A stretch of DNA of 31,926 nt from UMGS621 sp964468815. Its GTDB lineage: Bacteria; Bacillota; Clostridia; Christensenellales; Borkfalkiaceae. Below the pieces are notes generated by a model that was not told the origin of the DNA, searched no databases, and was given only the letters and a program-made list of their open reading frames with translations. The stretch spans positions 1 to 31,926 of the forward strand of contig CAYXWN010000021.1 in NCBI GenBank assembly GCA_964468815.1, read 5' to 3'. Position 1 is the stretch's first letter. Each line of letters starts with the position of its first letter. Position numbers and translations under genes: made by a program. This document shows positions 14,705 through 23,712 of the stretch, piece by piece.

Positions 14705-16350
14705 ACTTCCATAATAACCGGCAAAATCATCGGGTTTTTCTTAGTCTTTTTGAAAATATAATTTTTCAGACTTCTGCGAATAGCGTATTTGATTTCGCTC
14801 TTATCCCCGTCCGCCTTGACGTCCAAATGCGACAGCGCGGTCGCGACGTTGCTTTTCGCTTCTGCCCACGTCGTTTCATCCATAACGATCCCCTTATTGA
14901 CGAGATCGGTGGAAACAAGATGTCCGCTTTCGTCAATACACGCAACGACGATAATAATTCCATCCTCGGACAAATGGATCCTATCCCGTAATACGACGGA
15001 TTCCCCGTCGTCAATCCCCAAGCCATCCACAAGCCTCGTTCCCGACGGGAAACGCTCGCCTCGCTTAATACTTTTCGACGTGACCAAAGCGGTATCACCG
15101 ACATCCGCAATGAGAATATTCCCCGGCTTCATGCCAAGCGATTCCGCAAGGTTTGCGTGTTTTTTCAAATGACGGTATTCGCCGTGAACGGGAATGAAAA
15201 ATTTCGGATTGGTCAACGTATGAATGATCTTCAACTCGTCGCGACAAGCGTGCCCCGACACGTGAATCGGTTCTAACGATTCGTAAACAACTTCCGCACC
15301 CAAGCGGTATAAATTATTGATAACGCCGTAAATCATCTTTTCGTTCCCCGGAATAGGCGACGCACTGATAACGACGGTATCGTTATTACCGATTTTGATT
15401 TTATTAAACTCACCCGACGCCATGCGCGTCAACGCACTCATCGGTTCGCCTTGCGATCCCGTCGAAATAATGACGAGTTCGCTATCCTTTAAGTTTTTAA
15501 TCTTATCAATCTCCACGACGAGATTCTGCGGAATCTTCAATTCCCCGATCTTAGACGCCGCATCCGCGACGTTGATCATGCTTCTGCCCGAGAACACAAC
15601 CTTTCTCTTATACTTCACCGCCATATCCAAAATCTGCTGCAAGCGGTGAACGTTCGAAGCAAACGTCGCGATAATCAAACGTCTGCCGATATTATCCGAG
15701 AAAATATGATCGAACGTTTCCCCCAACACGCGCTCGCTCATCGTACAGCCGGCGCGCTCGATATTAGTCGATTCCGCCAACAACAACAATACGCCGTCGC
15801 CACCGATTTCCGCAATGCGCGCAAGGTCGGTGTGTTCGCCGTTAATCGGCGTAAAATCAATTTTATAGTCGCCGGTATGAAACACGACGCCTACCGGCGT
15901 TTTTATCGCAAGCGCAACCGCCCCCGCAATCGAATGGTTGACGTTGATAAATTCTACCGTAAAGCAACCCAATTTCACCACACTGCCCGGCTTGATACAA
16001 TTTAAATTGACGTTATTCAGATTATGTTCTTTCAACTTGTTTTCCACCAACGTCAAGGTAAGTTTCGTGCCGAATACGGGCAAATCAATCTCCTTCAAAA
16101 GATAGGGAAGCCCCCCGATATGGTCCTCGTGACCGTGCGTAAGCACCACGCCGCGCACCCGACTTTTATTTTCCACCAAATAACTGATGTCCGGGATAAC
16201 GAGATCAATCCCCGGCATATCATCCGACGGAAAAGACGTCCCCGCGTCGATGATGATAATATCTTTTCCGTATTCCAGCGCGGTCATATTCTTGCCGATT
16301 TCCCCCACACCGCCCAAAAAACGGACTTTTAATTGTTTATCGTTCTTCAA
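14701..16350 (-). CDS. rnj: Ribonuclease J
   Basis: 549 residues. The metallo-beta-lactamase core shows THGHEDHIGG (H72, H74, D76, H77), then a beta-CASP domain with VVFSGRSM and STGSQGEPMSAL, and HVSGHACRDELK in the typical position. The C-terminal domain (about 450-549) ends in FKKTKKNPMILPVIMEV, as in RNase J. It acts as a 5'-3' exonuclease and endonuclease in mRNA decay and rRNA maturation. Start codon TTG at 16350, selected because AAGGAG stands eight bases before it. A promoter lies at 16382-16410. The end overlaps trmR by four bases, so RNA decay and tRNA modification are expressed together. Confidence 0.95.
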   Translation of the reverse strand: MKNDKQLKVRFLGGVGEIGKNMTALEYGKDIIIIDAGTSFPSDDMPGIDLVIPDISYLVENKSRVRGVVLTHGHEDHIGGLPYLLKEIDLPVFGTKLTLTLVENKLKEHNLNNVNLNCIKPGSVVKLGCFTVEFINVNHSIAGAVALAIKTPVGVVFHTGDYKIDFTPINGEHTDLARIAEIGGDGVLLLLAESTNIERAGCTMSERVLGETFDHIFSDNIGRRLIIATFASNVHRLQQILDMAVKYKRKVVFSGRSMINVADAASKIGELKIPQNLVVEIDKIKNLKDSELVIISTGSQGEPMSALTRMASGEFNKIKIGNNDTVVISASPIPGNEKMIYGVINNLYRLGAEVVYESLEPIHVSGHACRDELKIIHTLTNPKFFIPVHGEYRHLKKHANLAESLGMKPGNILIADVGDTALVTSKSIKRGERFPSGTRLVDGLGIDDGESVVLRDRIHLSEDGIIIVVACIDESGHLVSTDLVNKGIVMDETTWAEAKSNVATALSHLDVKADGDKSEIKYAIRRSLKNYIFKKTKKNPMILPVIMEV

Positions 16351-16381
16351 GAGAATAACTCCTTCTTAGCATTTTCTATTT

Positions 16382-16410
16382 ATTATAGCGTTTTTTTACG
16401 GAAAAGTAAA
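16382..16410 (-). promoter_or_regulatory. Promoter of the RNase J operon
   Basis: Minus-strand TTTACT (16405-16410), 17 bases, TATAAT (16382-16387). The -35 is weak. The spacer contains seven A in a row. Confidence 0.6.
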
Positions 16411-16460
16411 GAACTGGAAAAAAGAAATTACCGTTTTTACAAATAACCGCGTTCATTTGC

Positions 16461-16489
16461 TTGAAAAATAATATGAAATCATATATAAT
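16461..16489 (+). promoter_or_regulatory. Promoter of serC-serA
   Basis: TTGAAA (16461-16466), 17 bases, TATAAT (16484-16489). Transcription would start near 16496, with GGAGG at 16509-16513 before the serC start. It is divergent from the RNase J promoter. Confidence 0.7.
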
Positions 16490-16520
16490 GTTGATTAAAT
16501 ATTTTTTTGGAGGAATTTTT

Positions 16521-17606
16521 ATGCGTGTCTATAATTTTTCAGCAGGGCCGTCCATGCTTCCCTTGGAAGCCTTAAAAACAGCCCAATCCTCCCTGCTTAA
16601 TTACGAAAATTCGGGGATGAGCGTAACGGAAATGAGTCATCGATCCAAATCTTTTATGGCAATCAACGAGGAAGCGCAAGCACTTTTGCGTGAATTATTA
16701 TCCATTCCGAATGAATATTTCGTATTATTCGTTCAAGGTGGCGCTTCTCAACAATTTTCCGCCGTTCCCCTCAATCTCTTAAAGAACGGAAAAGCAGATT
16801 ATATCATAACGGGTAATTTTGCAAACAAAGCCTATCAAGAGGGAGTAAAATACGGCGATATGGCAATCGCCGCATCCTCGAAAGACCGCAATTTTACCTA
16901 TATTCCGAATACGAACGAGCAATCGTTCCGCAAGGGAATCGATTACGTTCATTTTACGCACAACAATACCATTTTCGGAACGCGTTTTACGGAACTTCCG
17001 AAAACGGATGCGCCTCTCGTATCCGACATGAGTTCCAGCATTTTAAGCCAGACGATCGACGTTTCCGCATACGGGCTAATTTATGCCGGCGCGCAAAAAA
17101 ACATCGCACCGGCAGGCGTTACCATCGTAATCGTTCGGAAAGACCTAGTAGGAAATCAATCTCCGCTCTGTCCCACCATGCTCAGTTACGAAACGCAAGC
17201 AAAAGAAAACAGCCTTTACAACACGCCGCCATGTTTTTCCATCTATATGGCAATGCTCGTTTTCCGTTGGTTGAAAGCACTCGGCGGCGTGCCTGCGATT
17301 CAAGCAATCAACGAGCAGAAAGCAAAACTTTTATACGATTTTATCGATCAATCGGCGTTCTACCAAAATCCCGTTCAACCCAAGGACCGATCGGTAATGA
17401 ACGTACCTTTTACAACGCCGTCGCAAGAGTTAGACGCGCTGTTTGTAAAGGAAGCGGAAAAAGAAGGGTTGGTTTCCCTAAAAGGACACCGTTTGGTGGG
17501 CGGCATGAGAGCGTCTATCTACAACGCCATGCCCGTGGAAGGAGTAAAAGCACTCGTCGACTTTATGAAACGGTTTGAAACCACACACAAAGGAGAGTCG
17601 TTATGA
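16521..17606 (+). CDS. serC: Phosphoserine aminotransferase
   Basis: 361 residues from the ATG at 16521 (GGAGG seven bases before; an earlier ATG lies inside the promoter). It opens YNFSAGPSMLP, the standard SerC start, with the PLP Lys193 in YAGAQKNIAPAGV. GGASQQF (73-79) binds the cofactor phosphate and HNNTIFGT lies in the active site. The enzyme converts 3-phosphohydroxypyruvate and glutamate to phosphoserine and 2-oxoglutarate in the cytoplasm, the second step of serine synthesis, and may also serve vitamin B6 synthesis. Length is normal. The stop overlaps the serA start by four bases. Confidence 0.96.
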   Translation: MRVYNFSAGPSMLPLEALKTAQSSLLNYENSGMSVTEMSHRSKSFMAINEEAQALLRELLSIPNEYFVLFVQGGASQQFSAVPLNLLKNGKADYIITGNFANKAYQEGVKYGDMAIAASSKDRNFTYIPNTNEQSFRKGIDYVHFTHNNTIFGTRFTELPKTDAPLVSDMSSSILSQTIDVSAYGLIYAGAQKNIAPAGVTIVIVRKDLVGNQSPLCPTMLSYETQAKENSLYNTPPCFSIYMAMLVFRWLKALGGVPAIQAINEQKAKLLYDFIDQSAFYQNPVQPKDRSVMNVPFTTPSQELDALFVKEAEKEGLVSLKGHRLVGGMRASIYNAMPVEGVKALVDFMKRFETTHKGESL

Positions 17607-18760
17607 AAGAAATTTTAACGTTAAACAACATCAGCGCGGCAATCGGAGAAGTCTTTGACGAAAACTACACAATCTCTTCCACCGCTCAAACTCCGAACGG
17701 AATTTTAGTACGCAGTTTCAACATGAACGAGTATCCCCTTCCGAACAGCGTACTTGCAGTAGCGAGAGCAGGCGCGGGAACGAACAATATCCCCGTCGAA
17801 CGCTACGCAAAAGAAGGAATCGTCGTATTCAACACGCCGGGTGCGAACGCAAACGCCGTCAAAGAACTCGTGCTTGCCTCGTTATTTCTCGGATCGCGGA
17901 AAATTATCCCCGCGATTCAATGGGTAGAAACGCTAAAAGGAACGGACGATCTGCAAAAACGCGTGGAAAAAGGAAAATCACAATTCGCAGGGAACGAACT
18001 TTACGGGAAAAAGCTCGGCGTAATCGGACTCGGCGCGATCGGCGTACAAGTCGCAAACGCAGCCGTTTCTCTCGGCATGGAAGTTTACGGTTACGATCCC
18101 TTTTTATCGGTCGCAAACGCGCTCCTTCTTTCCCGTCACGTTTCGGCGACAAAAAATCTCGACCGCCTATACGAGCAATGCGATTATCTCACGCTACACG
18201 TTCCGCTTACAGACCAAACACGCAATCTGTTAGGAAAAAGCGCGTTTGAAAAAATGAAACCCGGCGTTGTGATCGTCAACCTCGCGCGCGGCGAATTGGT
18301 CGATTGTGACGCGCTTTCGGAAAATCTTTCTTCGGGAAAAATCGGACGTTATATCACGGATTTCCCGTCCGAAGCATTGATCGGAACAGAAAACGCCGTC
18401 TGTATTCCCCACCTTGGCGCATCTACGGCGGAAGCGGAAGACAACTGCGCGGTTATGGCAGCAAAGCAATTGCGCGATTATTTGGAAAACGGCAATATCG
18501 CAAACAGCGTCAATTATCCCGCTTGCCAACTGCCGCGCGCCGGAAAAGCGAGAATCACCATTCATCACCGAAACCTCAACGGCATGATCGCAAAAATCAC
18601 CTCGGCAATCGCCGAAGACGGCACGAATATCGAAAACTTCGTCAACAAAAGCCGCGGCGATTATGCTTACAGCATTCTCGACGTTAACACCGTTCCGACC
18701 GAATGCACGATTGACGCGCTCAACGCGATCGACGGCGTTATCCGCATCAGAGTGATCTGA
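17603..18760 (+). CDS. serA: D-3-phosphoglycerate dehydrogenase, short form with ACT domain
   Basis: 385 residues. The substrate domain (1-95) carries ARAGAGTNNIP, the NAD domain has GVIGLGAIGVQVA, and the catalytic Arg lies in LARGELVD, a Glu in DFPSEAL and the His in PHLGAST. A C-terminal ACT-like domain (about 315-385, ITIHHRNLNGMIAKI) could give serine feedback; the larger intervening domain of long SerA is absent. The enzyme oxidises 3-phosphoglycerate with NAD, the step before SerC. AAAGGAG stands seven bases before an ATG that overlaps serC. No serB gene is next to it. A strong terminator follows. Confidence 0.94.
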   Translation: MKEILTLNNISAAIGEVFDENYTISSTAQTPNGILVRSFNMNEYPLPNSVLAVARAGAGTNNIPVERYAKEGIVVFNTPGANANAVKELVLASLFLGSRKIIPAIQWVETLKGTDDLQKRVEKGKSQFAGNELYGKKLGVIGLGAIGVQVANAAVSLGMEVYGYDPFLSVANALLLSRHVSATKNLDRLYEQCDYLTLHVPLTDQTRNLLGKSAFEKMKPGVVIVNLARGELVDCDALSENLSSGKIGRYITDFPSEALIGTENAVCIPHLGASTAEAEDNCAVMAAKQLRDYLENGNIANSVNYPACQLPRAGKARITIHHRNLNGMIAKITSAIAEDGTNIENFVNKSRGDYAYSILDVNTVPTECTIDALNAIDGVIRIRVI

Positions 18761-18789
18761 CGTATTCGCAAAAAACGGTATTTACTTTT

Positions 18790-18820
18790 TATCCGACGTT
18801 TTTAAGCGTCGGATTTTTTA
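18790..18820 (+). terminator. Terminator of serC-serA
   Basis: ATCCGACG, an eight-base loop and CGTCGGAT run straight into six T. It lies about 30 bases after the serA stop. Confidence 0.9.
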
Positions 18821-18947
18821 CGCAAACACGCAAAAACAAAAGGGGCGAACGAAACTTCGAGAATCAAATACGATCCCATTCGGCTTCGTCAGCCCTTTCT
18901 CCTTAAAAAATTTTATAGCGCGACTGCTTTTAAATATGAATACGCGT

Positions 18948-19826
18948 TCAAATTAACGCTTTTTTCAAAAAGCCGAACCCGACTGTACTCGGTCCGGTAT
19001 GTACGGCGGAAACTTCCGTAATCTGCCGTATCGGCAATTCTCCTTGAAACTGCGGAAACGCCTTACGGAAAAGTTCTGCGATTCGCTCTCCCAACGAGCG
19101 CTCCGCGCCATAGCCGACGACAAAATTATAATCTTCCATCTTATCTCCCGTCCGAGCAAAGAAATCCGCCACGTTGGAAACCACCTTTTTCATCGCTCCG
19201 TGAACGCCGATTCCGAGTCCGCCTGACTTTATGTCGCCGTCCTGCATGGTAATGAGCGGACGCACGGAAAGCGTCTTTGTGATTACGTACCGTAACGCGC
19301 CGATCCGCCCGCCTGCGCGTAAATAATCGAGGTTACCGACCGTAAACATGATTTTACCGTTCGGAATCAAAGCCTCCGCCCTTACGACGATCTCGTCGAA
19401 CAAAAGGTCGGAACGCACCATTTTTTCAATTTCGTTGACAAACAATCCCTGTAAAACAGAATTCATCTGCGAATCAATAACACAAATTTTTGCATTCGGA
19501 AATTCCTCTAAAATCTGCGACCGCGCAAGCACGGCACTACTGTAAGAACCGCTGAATTTTTGCGTAATCGTCACACAAATTACGCCCTTTCCTTGTTCTA
19601 TCGCTTTCCGAAAAGGTTTCATAAACTCTTCGGGCGAGGGGCACGCCGTTTTGAACACCTCTTTCGGTTTTTTCACCATTTCTTCATATAATTCGGTTAC
19701 GCCCGAAAACGCGGCGTCGATATTCCGCTCGCTGTATACGTAAAACGGAATTACCGTAATTCCGCGCTTTAAGCCTTCCTCTTTCGTGAGATCGGCAGCG
19801 CCGTCCGTCATAATTTGAATATCCAT
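18948..19826 (-). CDS. DegV/FakB-type fatty-acid-binding protein
   Basis: 292 residues from the ATG at 19826, chosen to fit the family start (MDIQIMTDGAADL); the only purine-rich site, GGACGG, is about 13 bases away, further than usual. Conserved features are TACPSPEEF, ITQKFSGSYSSA, LDYLRAGGRIG and HTGPSTVGFGF, covering the Thr/Ser, Arg and His residues that hold the fatty-acid carboxylate in FakB. The first motif is normally TDSxxDL but here is TDGAADL, with Gly for Ser. FakB hands a bound fatty acid to the FakA kinase to make acyl phosphate; PlsY, which uses acyl phosphate, is coded about 7 kb away. FakA itself is not in the window. Confidence 0.92.
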   Translation of the reverse strand: MDIQIMTDGAADLTKEEGLKRGITVIPFYVYSERNIDAAFSGVTELYEEMVKKPKEVFKTACPSPEEFMKPFRKAIEQGKGVICVTITQKFSGSYSSAVLARSQILEEFPNAKICVIDSQMNSVLQGLFVNEIEKMVRSDLLFDEIVVRAEALIPNGKIMFTVGNLDYLRAGGRIGALRYVITKTLSVRPLITMQDGDIKSGGLGIGVHGAMKKVVSNVADFFARTGDKMEDYNFVVGYGAERSLGERIAELFRKAFPQFQGELPIRQITEVSAVHTGPSTVGFGFLKKALI

Positions 19827-20021
19827 ACTGAAACAAATCCGTCCTTTTGTGTTTTTCAATATTTTATTATCTAGTTTTTAATATTATATCATCATTAGTA
19901 AAAAAACACAAGTGTTTCTATTTGATATTACGAAAAATAATATACGATATTAAAAAATTACAAGAACAACTGAAAAAAATTTTTGTTCTCACAACCGCGT
20001 TTCCCGAAGCCGACAAAATAA

Positions 20022-20075
20022 AAAAGAGGAGTTCACCCCCTCTTTTATCTCACAAATTGCCGCAAACGGCAATTT
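20022..20075 (-). terminator. Double hairpin after the nitroreductase gene
   Basis: Immediately after the stop, AAATTGCCG and CGGCAATTT (20054-20075) form a perfect nine-base stem without a U-run. Then AAAAGAGG pairs with CCTCTTTT (20022-20046), followed by a T-rich tail on the minus strand. The second is the terminator; the first may protect the message end. Confidence 0.65.
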
Positions 20076-20735
20076 TCAATCAACGACGCACGTTTTGCCC
20101 GATATCGCTTCAAAATGATATTTTACGATTCCAAGATCCAACTTCGCATAAAACCCTCTGCCGCATTTTAATTTCACCGAATCGTCCGACTGCAACTCAA
20201 AGAAAAATTTCTGTTGATTCATCGCCGTCGGCGCAAGAAGAGCCGCTTCTACTCCTTGCAAAAACCACTCCGGCATAGAATCGCCGAAATTACATACGTC
20301 TTGTAATGGCTTATTTTTATGAACCACGCCTTGCGTTTTTCCGTAGCCGAGAGAAATCAAACAAAGAAGTTTCTCACCCTTGTTGACAACCGCGCTGTTT
20401 TTCCCGTGCGTCATGGCTACCCAACAGGTATTTAGCCCCAACTCTTGCGCCTTTAACGCCAACGCTTCCCCGTAATAGCCAAGTTTCACGTCTAAATCGG
20501 CAGACTTTTTCCCGATCAGCGCAATGTAATTGCAAACGCCGCTAAACTTGCCGTAACGCGCCATAAACGAATCAAAACACTTCGGTTCGTCGTAGACGAT
20601 TTGAATATGCAATCCCGTTTCGGCGTTGATTTTTTCGGTAAGCGCATTTAATTCCGCGCGTTTTTCTTGCTCGATCGGCGTATCGGCATACTGACGCACG
20701 CTGTGCCTTTGTTTCATTACCTCTAATAATTCCAT
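20076..20735 (-). CDS. Nitroreductase-family flavoprotein
   Basis: 219 residues. MKQRHSVRQYAD at the N-terminus is the FMN-phosphate motif of the nitroreductase fold. GYYGEALALKAQELGLNTCWVAM and LLCLISLGYGK follow as expected. A second half (about 150-219, WFLQGVEAALLAPTAMNQQKFFFEL) repeats the APTA.N.QP-like element, as in the putative TM nitroreductase branch. It probably reduces nitro or quinone compounds, or breaks down flavins; the substrate is unknown. GGAGG lies nine bases before the ATG. The ArsR-type regulator gene is 36 bases upstream on the same strand, so the two form an operon. Confidence 0.88.
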   Translation of the reverse strand: MELLEVMKQRHSVRQYADTPIEQEKRAELNALTEKINAETGLHIQIVYDEPKCFDSFMARYGKFSGVCNYIALIGKKSADLDVKLGYYGEALALKAQELGLNTCWVAMTHGKNSAVVNKGEKLLCLISLGYGKTQGVVHKNKPLQDVCNFGDSMPEWFLQGVEAALLAPTAMNQQKFFFELQSDDSVKLKCGRGFYAKLDLGIVKYHFEAISGKTCVVD

Positions 20736-20771
20736 TCTGTTTTTCCTCCGATAAAAAAATTTCCGTTTTTG

Positions 20772-21134
20772 CTAATTTTCGTCTTTGCCGCTTCTGTCCG
20801 GCAATACTTTCGATATTTCTATAACAAGTTGCATGGTTGAAACGAATTTCTCAAAGGATTGCATTTCGGGATCGAAATAATAATAATTTTTCGTGCCCTC
20901 TTTGCGCACCTTTACGATTCCTGCGTCCTTCATTATTTGCAAATGATGCGAAACGGCAGATCGGGAAAGATGCGTTCGCTCGGTAATCGTCCCGACGCGG
21001 ACACCGTTACAATCGCCGATTTTAATCATTTCAAGAATCAAATGTTGCCTCGTTTCGTCGCCGATCGCCGTCAATAATTTTGAACACGACGAAAACCCTT
21101 CTGCCAATTCCGTCACTTTATTCCGCACGTCCAT
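20772..21134 (-). CDS. ArsR-family helix-turn-helix regulator
   Basis: 120 residues. The winged helix-turn-helix runs from SKLLTAIGDETRQHLIL to VGTITERTHLSRSAVSHHLQIMKDAGIVKVRKEGTKNYYYFD, with the recognition helix SRSAVSHHLQIM. I see no cysteine pair in the usual metal-sensing position (no ELCVCD) and few C-terminal ligands, so it may sense something other than metal. GAGGTG stands four bases before the ATG. An 18-base palindrome overlaps its transcription start. The nitroreductase is likely its controlled partner. Confidence 0.9.
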   Translation of the reverse strand: MDVRNKVTELAEGFSSCSKLLTAIGDETRQHLILEMIKIGDCNGVRVGTITERTHLSRSAVSHHLQIMKDAGIVKVRKEGTKNYYYFDPEMQSFEKFVSTMQLVIEISKVLPDRSGKDEN

Positions 21135-21147
21135 TTTTCACCTCTTC

Positions 21148-21180
21148 GGTTTAATTGCTTAAACCAACGCTATTATAACA
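21148..21180 (-). promoter_or_regulatory. Extended -10 promoter and palindromic operator of the ArsR-nitroreductase operon
   Basis: Minus-strand TGTTATAAT (21172-21180) is an extended -10. GGTTTAA, a four-base centre and TTAAACC (21148-21165) form a perfect inverted repeat at the predicted transcription start. An ArsR protein bound there would block initiation. Confidence 0.55.
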
Positions 21181-21231
21181 CATATTTTCAAAAAACGGAC
21201 ATCGGTAAAGAAAATCAAGACGAATATAATC

Positions 21232-21254
21232 AAAAAGAGGGCTTGCGCCCTCCC
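21232..21254 (-). terminator. Terminator of the metal ATPase gene
   Basis: Minus-strand GAGGGC, a GCAA tetraloop and GCCCTC are followed by five T. Confidence 0.88.
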
Positions 21255-21270
21255 TTTTCGTTAAAGAAAT

Positions 21271-23265
21271 TTATTTGATTCGATAATTACGGAAAGAATT
21301 CAGCACCGCCAAAAGCATTACCCCGACGTCCCCGAACAGCGCAACCCAAATCGGCAACGCAATCACCAAACTCAGCGCCATGATTATAACTTTTACCGCA
21401 AGCGAAAACACGATATTTTCGGTTACGATTCGACGAGCCTTTTTCGCCGCGCGGATCGCAACGGATAATTTTGTCAAATCGTCGTTCATGATAACGGCAT
21501 CCGCACTCTCGATCGCCGCGTCGCTTCCTAATCCGCCCATCGCAACCCCGACGTCCGCAAGAGCGAGTACGGGCGCGTCGTTGATTCCGTCGCCGACGTA
21601 GACGGTTTTCCCTAACGATTCCTTGCGATATTTTTCCGCCGCTTCCACCTTGGCGTCCGGTAAGAGTTCGGCTTCGTACCCGTCTAGTCCCAAAGACTCC
21701 GCAACCTCGCTCGCAATGCGCCGATTATCCCCCGAAAGCATCACCAACTTACGCACACCCGTCCGACGGAGCGCGGCGATCGCGGTCTTTGTTGTGGGCT
21801 TAATTTCGTCTCGAATCTCGACATACCCGGCAAACACGCCGTCCACTGCGACGTAAACGGAAGCGTCTTCCGTCGCCGCAGCGGAAATCCCGAAATCCGC
21901 AAGCAGTTTGCGACTGCCGACTAAAAGAGTCTTTTCTTCCGCAACAGCACGAACACCCTTACCGGCAATCTCATGTACGTCGGTCAACGCAACCGCTCGA
22001 TGGGAAAGTTCGGAAATCGCTTTTGCGAGCGGATGATTGGAATAACGTTCCGCACTCGCCGCAAACGCCGTTATTTCTTCCTCGGTAAAGCCGTTCATCG
22101 GAACAACCGCCTTTACGGCGAAATTCCCCTTGGTCAACGTACCCGTTTTATCAAACAGAATCGCATCACAAATCGCTAGATTTTCTAAGTATTTACTACC
22201 CTTTACCAAAACTCCTTTTTTCGCAAGAGAACCGATGGAGATAAAAAAGGAAAGCGGAACGGATATCACCAACGCGCACGGGCAAGAAACTACCAAAAAG
22301 GAGAGTGCGGAATAAATCCACTTCGTAAAATTCATACCGTCAAAGAGAGGCGGAACGACGGCAATAAGTACCGCGATGGCGACGACGAGCGGCGTATAAA
22401 CCTTTGCGAATTTCGTAATAAACCGTTCAGATTTCGTCTTTCCCTGCGCCGCGTCCGAAACGAGATCCAATATCTTTTTAACCGTACTTTCGCTATAAGC
22501 CTTGGTTGTACGGATCACGAGAACGCCACCGACATTGATCGCACCGCTGACAACCGAATCACCGATCTCTACCTCGCGATAGCGACTTTCCCCCGTCAAT
22601 GCGGCGGTATCCAAAGAAGAAGATCCTTCAACCACCTCTCCGTCCAACGGAATTTTTTCTCCGTTTAACACGCGAATCAAACTCCCGACGGAGACGTCCT
22701 CGGGCGAAACGTCCGATACTCCCCCCTCTTTTACAAGGTGCGCAACCTCGCTTTTTAACGCCATTAAACCGGCGACCTCACGCAGAGAATTTCCCGTCGC
22801 GACGTCCTCTAACATTTCTCCGACTCGAAACAGCGAGATGATTAAAATCCCCTCGAATGCGTCGCCTATGATAAATGCAACGACGCCGGCAATGATCATC
22901 AACGTATCTTCATTCAAAAATTCGCCGTGAACGAGATTTTTCGCGCCGTCGATTACAACTTCGACGCCGACGACAAGAATCGCCGCAATATTCAAAATCA
23001 GCGCGAGCGTGCCGTTCATTGCGACCGTTTTACAGACAATCCCGATCGCAAACGCGACGATTACGCATAAAAGCGTACTACCGTGCTCTCCCCAAAAATT
23101 CGCGAACTTCCCTTTTCTTTTATCGTAATGCGATTCATGCTCGCAACAACCGCAACTGCAACCGATTTTCACGTGTTCCCCGTGTTGATGCTCGTCGTGA
23201 TGCACGTGTTTCCCCATACACTCCGAACAATGGCAACGTTCGCTCTTCTTTTCTTCTGTTTCCAT
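21271..23265 (-). CDS. P1B-type Zn/Cd/Pb-exporting ATPase (CadA/ZntA-like)
   Basis: 664 residues. The N-terminus (1-50) has no HMA domain; instead a His- and Cys-rich tail (CHCSEC at 11-16, HVHHDEHQHGEH, CSCGCCEH) should bind metal. Membrane helices follow, then TGES (224-227), the ion-site CPC (328-330), phosphorylated Asp372 in DKTGT, HP at 411-412 (SNHPLA) and GDGIND. The last helix has DVGVMLLAVLNSFR with the Asp found in Zn/Cd/Pb pumps rather than copper pumps. It pumps divalent soft metals out of the cell using ATP. AGGAGG lies four bases before the ATG. The site at 23292-23313 resembles the repressor gene's operator. Confidence 0.95.
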   Translation of the reverse strand: METEEKKSERCHCSECMGKHVHHDEHQHGEHVKIGCSCGCCEHESHYDKRKGKFANFWGEHGSTLLCVIVAFAIGIVCKTVAMNGTLALILNIAAILVVGVEVVIDGAKNLVHGEFLNEDTLMIIAGVVAFIIGDAFEGILIISLFRVGEMLEDVATGNSLREVAGLMALKSEVAHLVKEGGVSDVSPEDVSVGSLIRVLNGEKIPLDGEVVEGSSSLDTAALTGESRYREVEIGDSVVSGAINVGGVLVIRTTKAYSESTVKKILDLVSDAAQGKTKSERFITKFAKVYTPLVVAIAVLIAVVPPLFDGMNFTKWIYSALSFLVVSCPCALVISVPLSFFISIGSLAKKGVLVKGSKYLENLAICDAILFDKTGTLTKGNFAVKAVVPMNGFTEEEITAFAASAERYSNHPLAKAISELSHRAVALTDVHEIAGKGVRAVAEEKTLLVGSRKLLADFGISAAATEDASVYVAVDGVFAGYVEIRDEIKPTTKTAIAALRRTGVRKLVMLSGDNRRIASEVAESLGLDGYEAELLPDAKVEAAEKYRKESLGKTVYVGDGINDAPVLALADVGVAMGGLGSDAAIESADAVIMNDDLTKLSVAIRAAKKARRIVTENIVFSLAVKVIIMALSLVIALPIWVALFGDVGVMLLAVLNSFRNYRIK

Positions 23266-23291
23266 AAAACCTCCTACCGAATATCGGTAAA

Positions 23292-23313
23292 TCAGAATAT
23301 TATAATATACTAA
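23292..23313 (-). promoter_or_regulatory. Operator and -10 of the metal ATPase gene
   Basis: The 22-base site starts TTAGTATATTAT on the minus strand, and matches the site before the repressor gene at 18 of 22 bases by eye. TATAAT (23299-23304) lies inside it. The right half is less symmetrical, and no good -35 is seen. Confidence 0.5.
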
Positions 23314-23325
23314 TATATCAATCGA

Positions 23326-23352
23326 TTAAAAAGGGCTTTTTGCCCTCTTTTT
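23326..23352 (-). terminator. Terminator of the metal-repressor gene
   Basis: Minus-strand AGGGC, five A and GCCCT, followed by TTTT. It begins at the stop codon. Confidence 0.75.
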
Positions 23353-23695
23353 ATCCGCAATGCAAATGCTCCAATATCACGTCAATCATGATTTTAATAT
23401 GATCGTCCGCAATGGAATATAAGACTTGATTGCCCGACTTTCTCGTTTTGACGATGCGAAGATCCCTGAGTTTTCTCAAATGTTGGGAGGTTGCGGATTG
23501 CTTCGCCCCCGTCAGTTCGCAAATGTGATATACGCACAACTCGCCTTTTAATAGCGCCAACAGAATTTTCATGCGGCTGGGATCGCCGAGCGCACCGAAA
23601 ATTTCCGCCATATTGCGTACGGTTTCCTCATACCCGACGGTTTCGGACAGTGCTTGAATGATCTTCTCATGCGAACTTTCTTTGCAATCGGTCAT
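23351..23695 (-). CDS. ArsR/SmtB-type metal-sensing repressor (CzrA-like)
   Basis: 114 residues from the second ATG (23695), chosen because GAGG stands six bases before it; the ATG four codons earlier has no such site. The helix-turn-helix is ICELTGAKQSATSQHLRKLRDL. ELCVYH replaces the ELCVCD of CadC, so that site is incomplete. The last helix has Asp97-x-His99 and, eleven residues on, His110, then Cys113: spacing identical to the zinc site of CzrA and SmtB (Asp, His, His, His/Glu), with Cys as the fourth ligand. It likely lets go of DNA when zinc or cadmium binds. It is transcribed in the same direction as the ATPase but from its own promoter, 85 bases upstream. Confidence 0.9.
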   Translation of the reverse strand: MTDCKESSHEKIIQALSETVGYEETVRNMAEIFGALGDPSRMKILLALLKGELCVYHICELTGAKQSATSQHLRKLRDLRIVKTRKSGNQVLYSIADDHIKIMIDVILEHLHCG

Positions 23696-23712
23696 GTTTT
23701 TCCTCATCTATA

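Noticed and set aside
14470..14991. 173-codon plus-strand frame over trmR and RNase J
   Set aside because: It is antisense to two recognised enzymes and contains no domain; an effect of codon usage.
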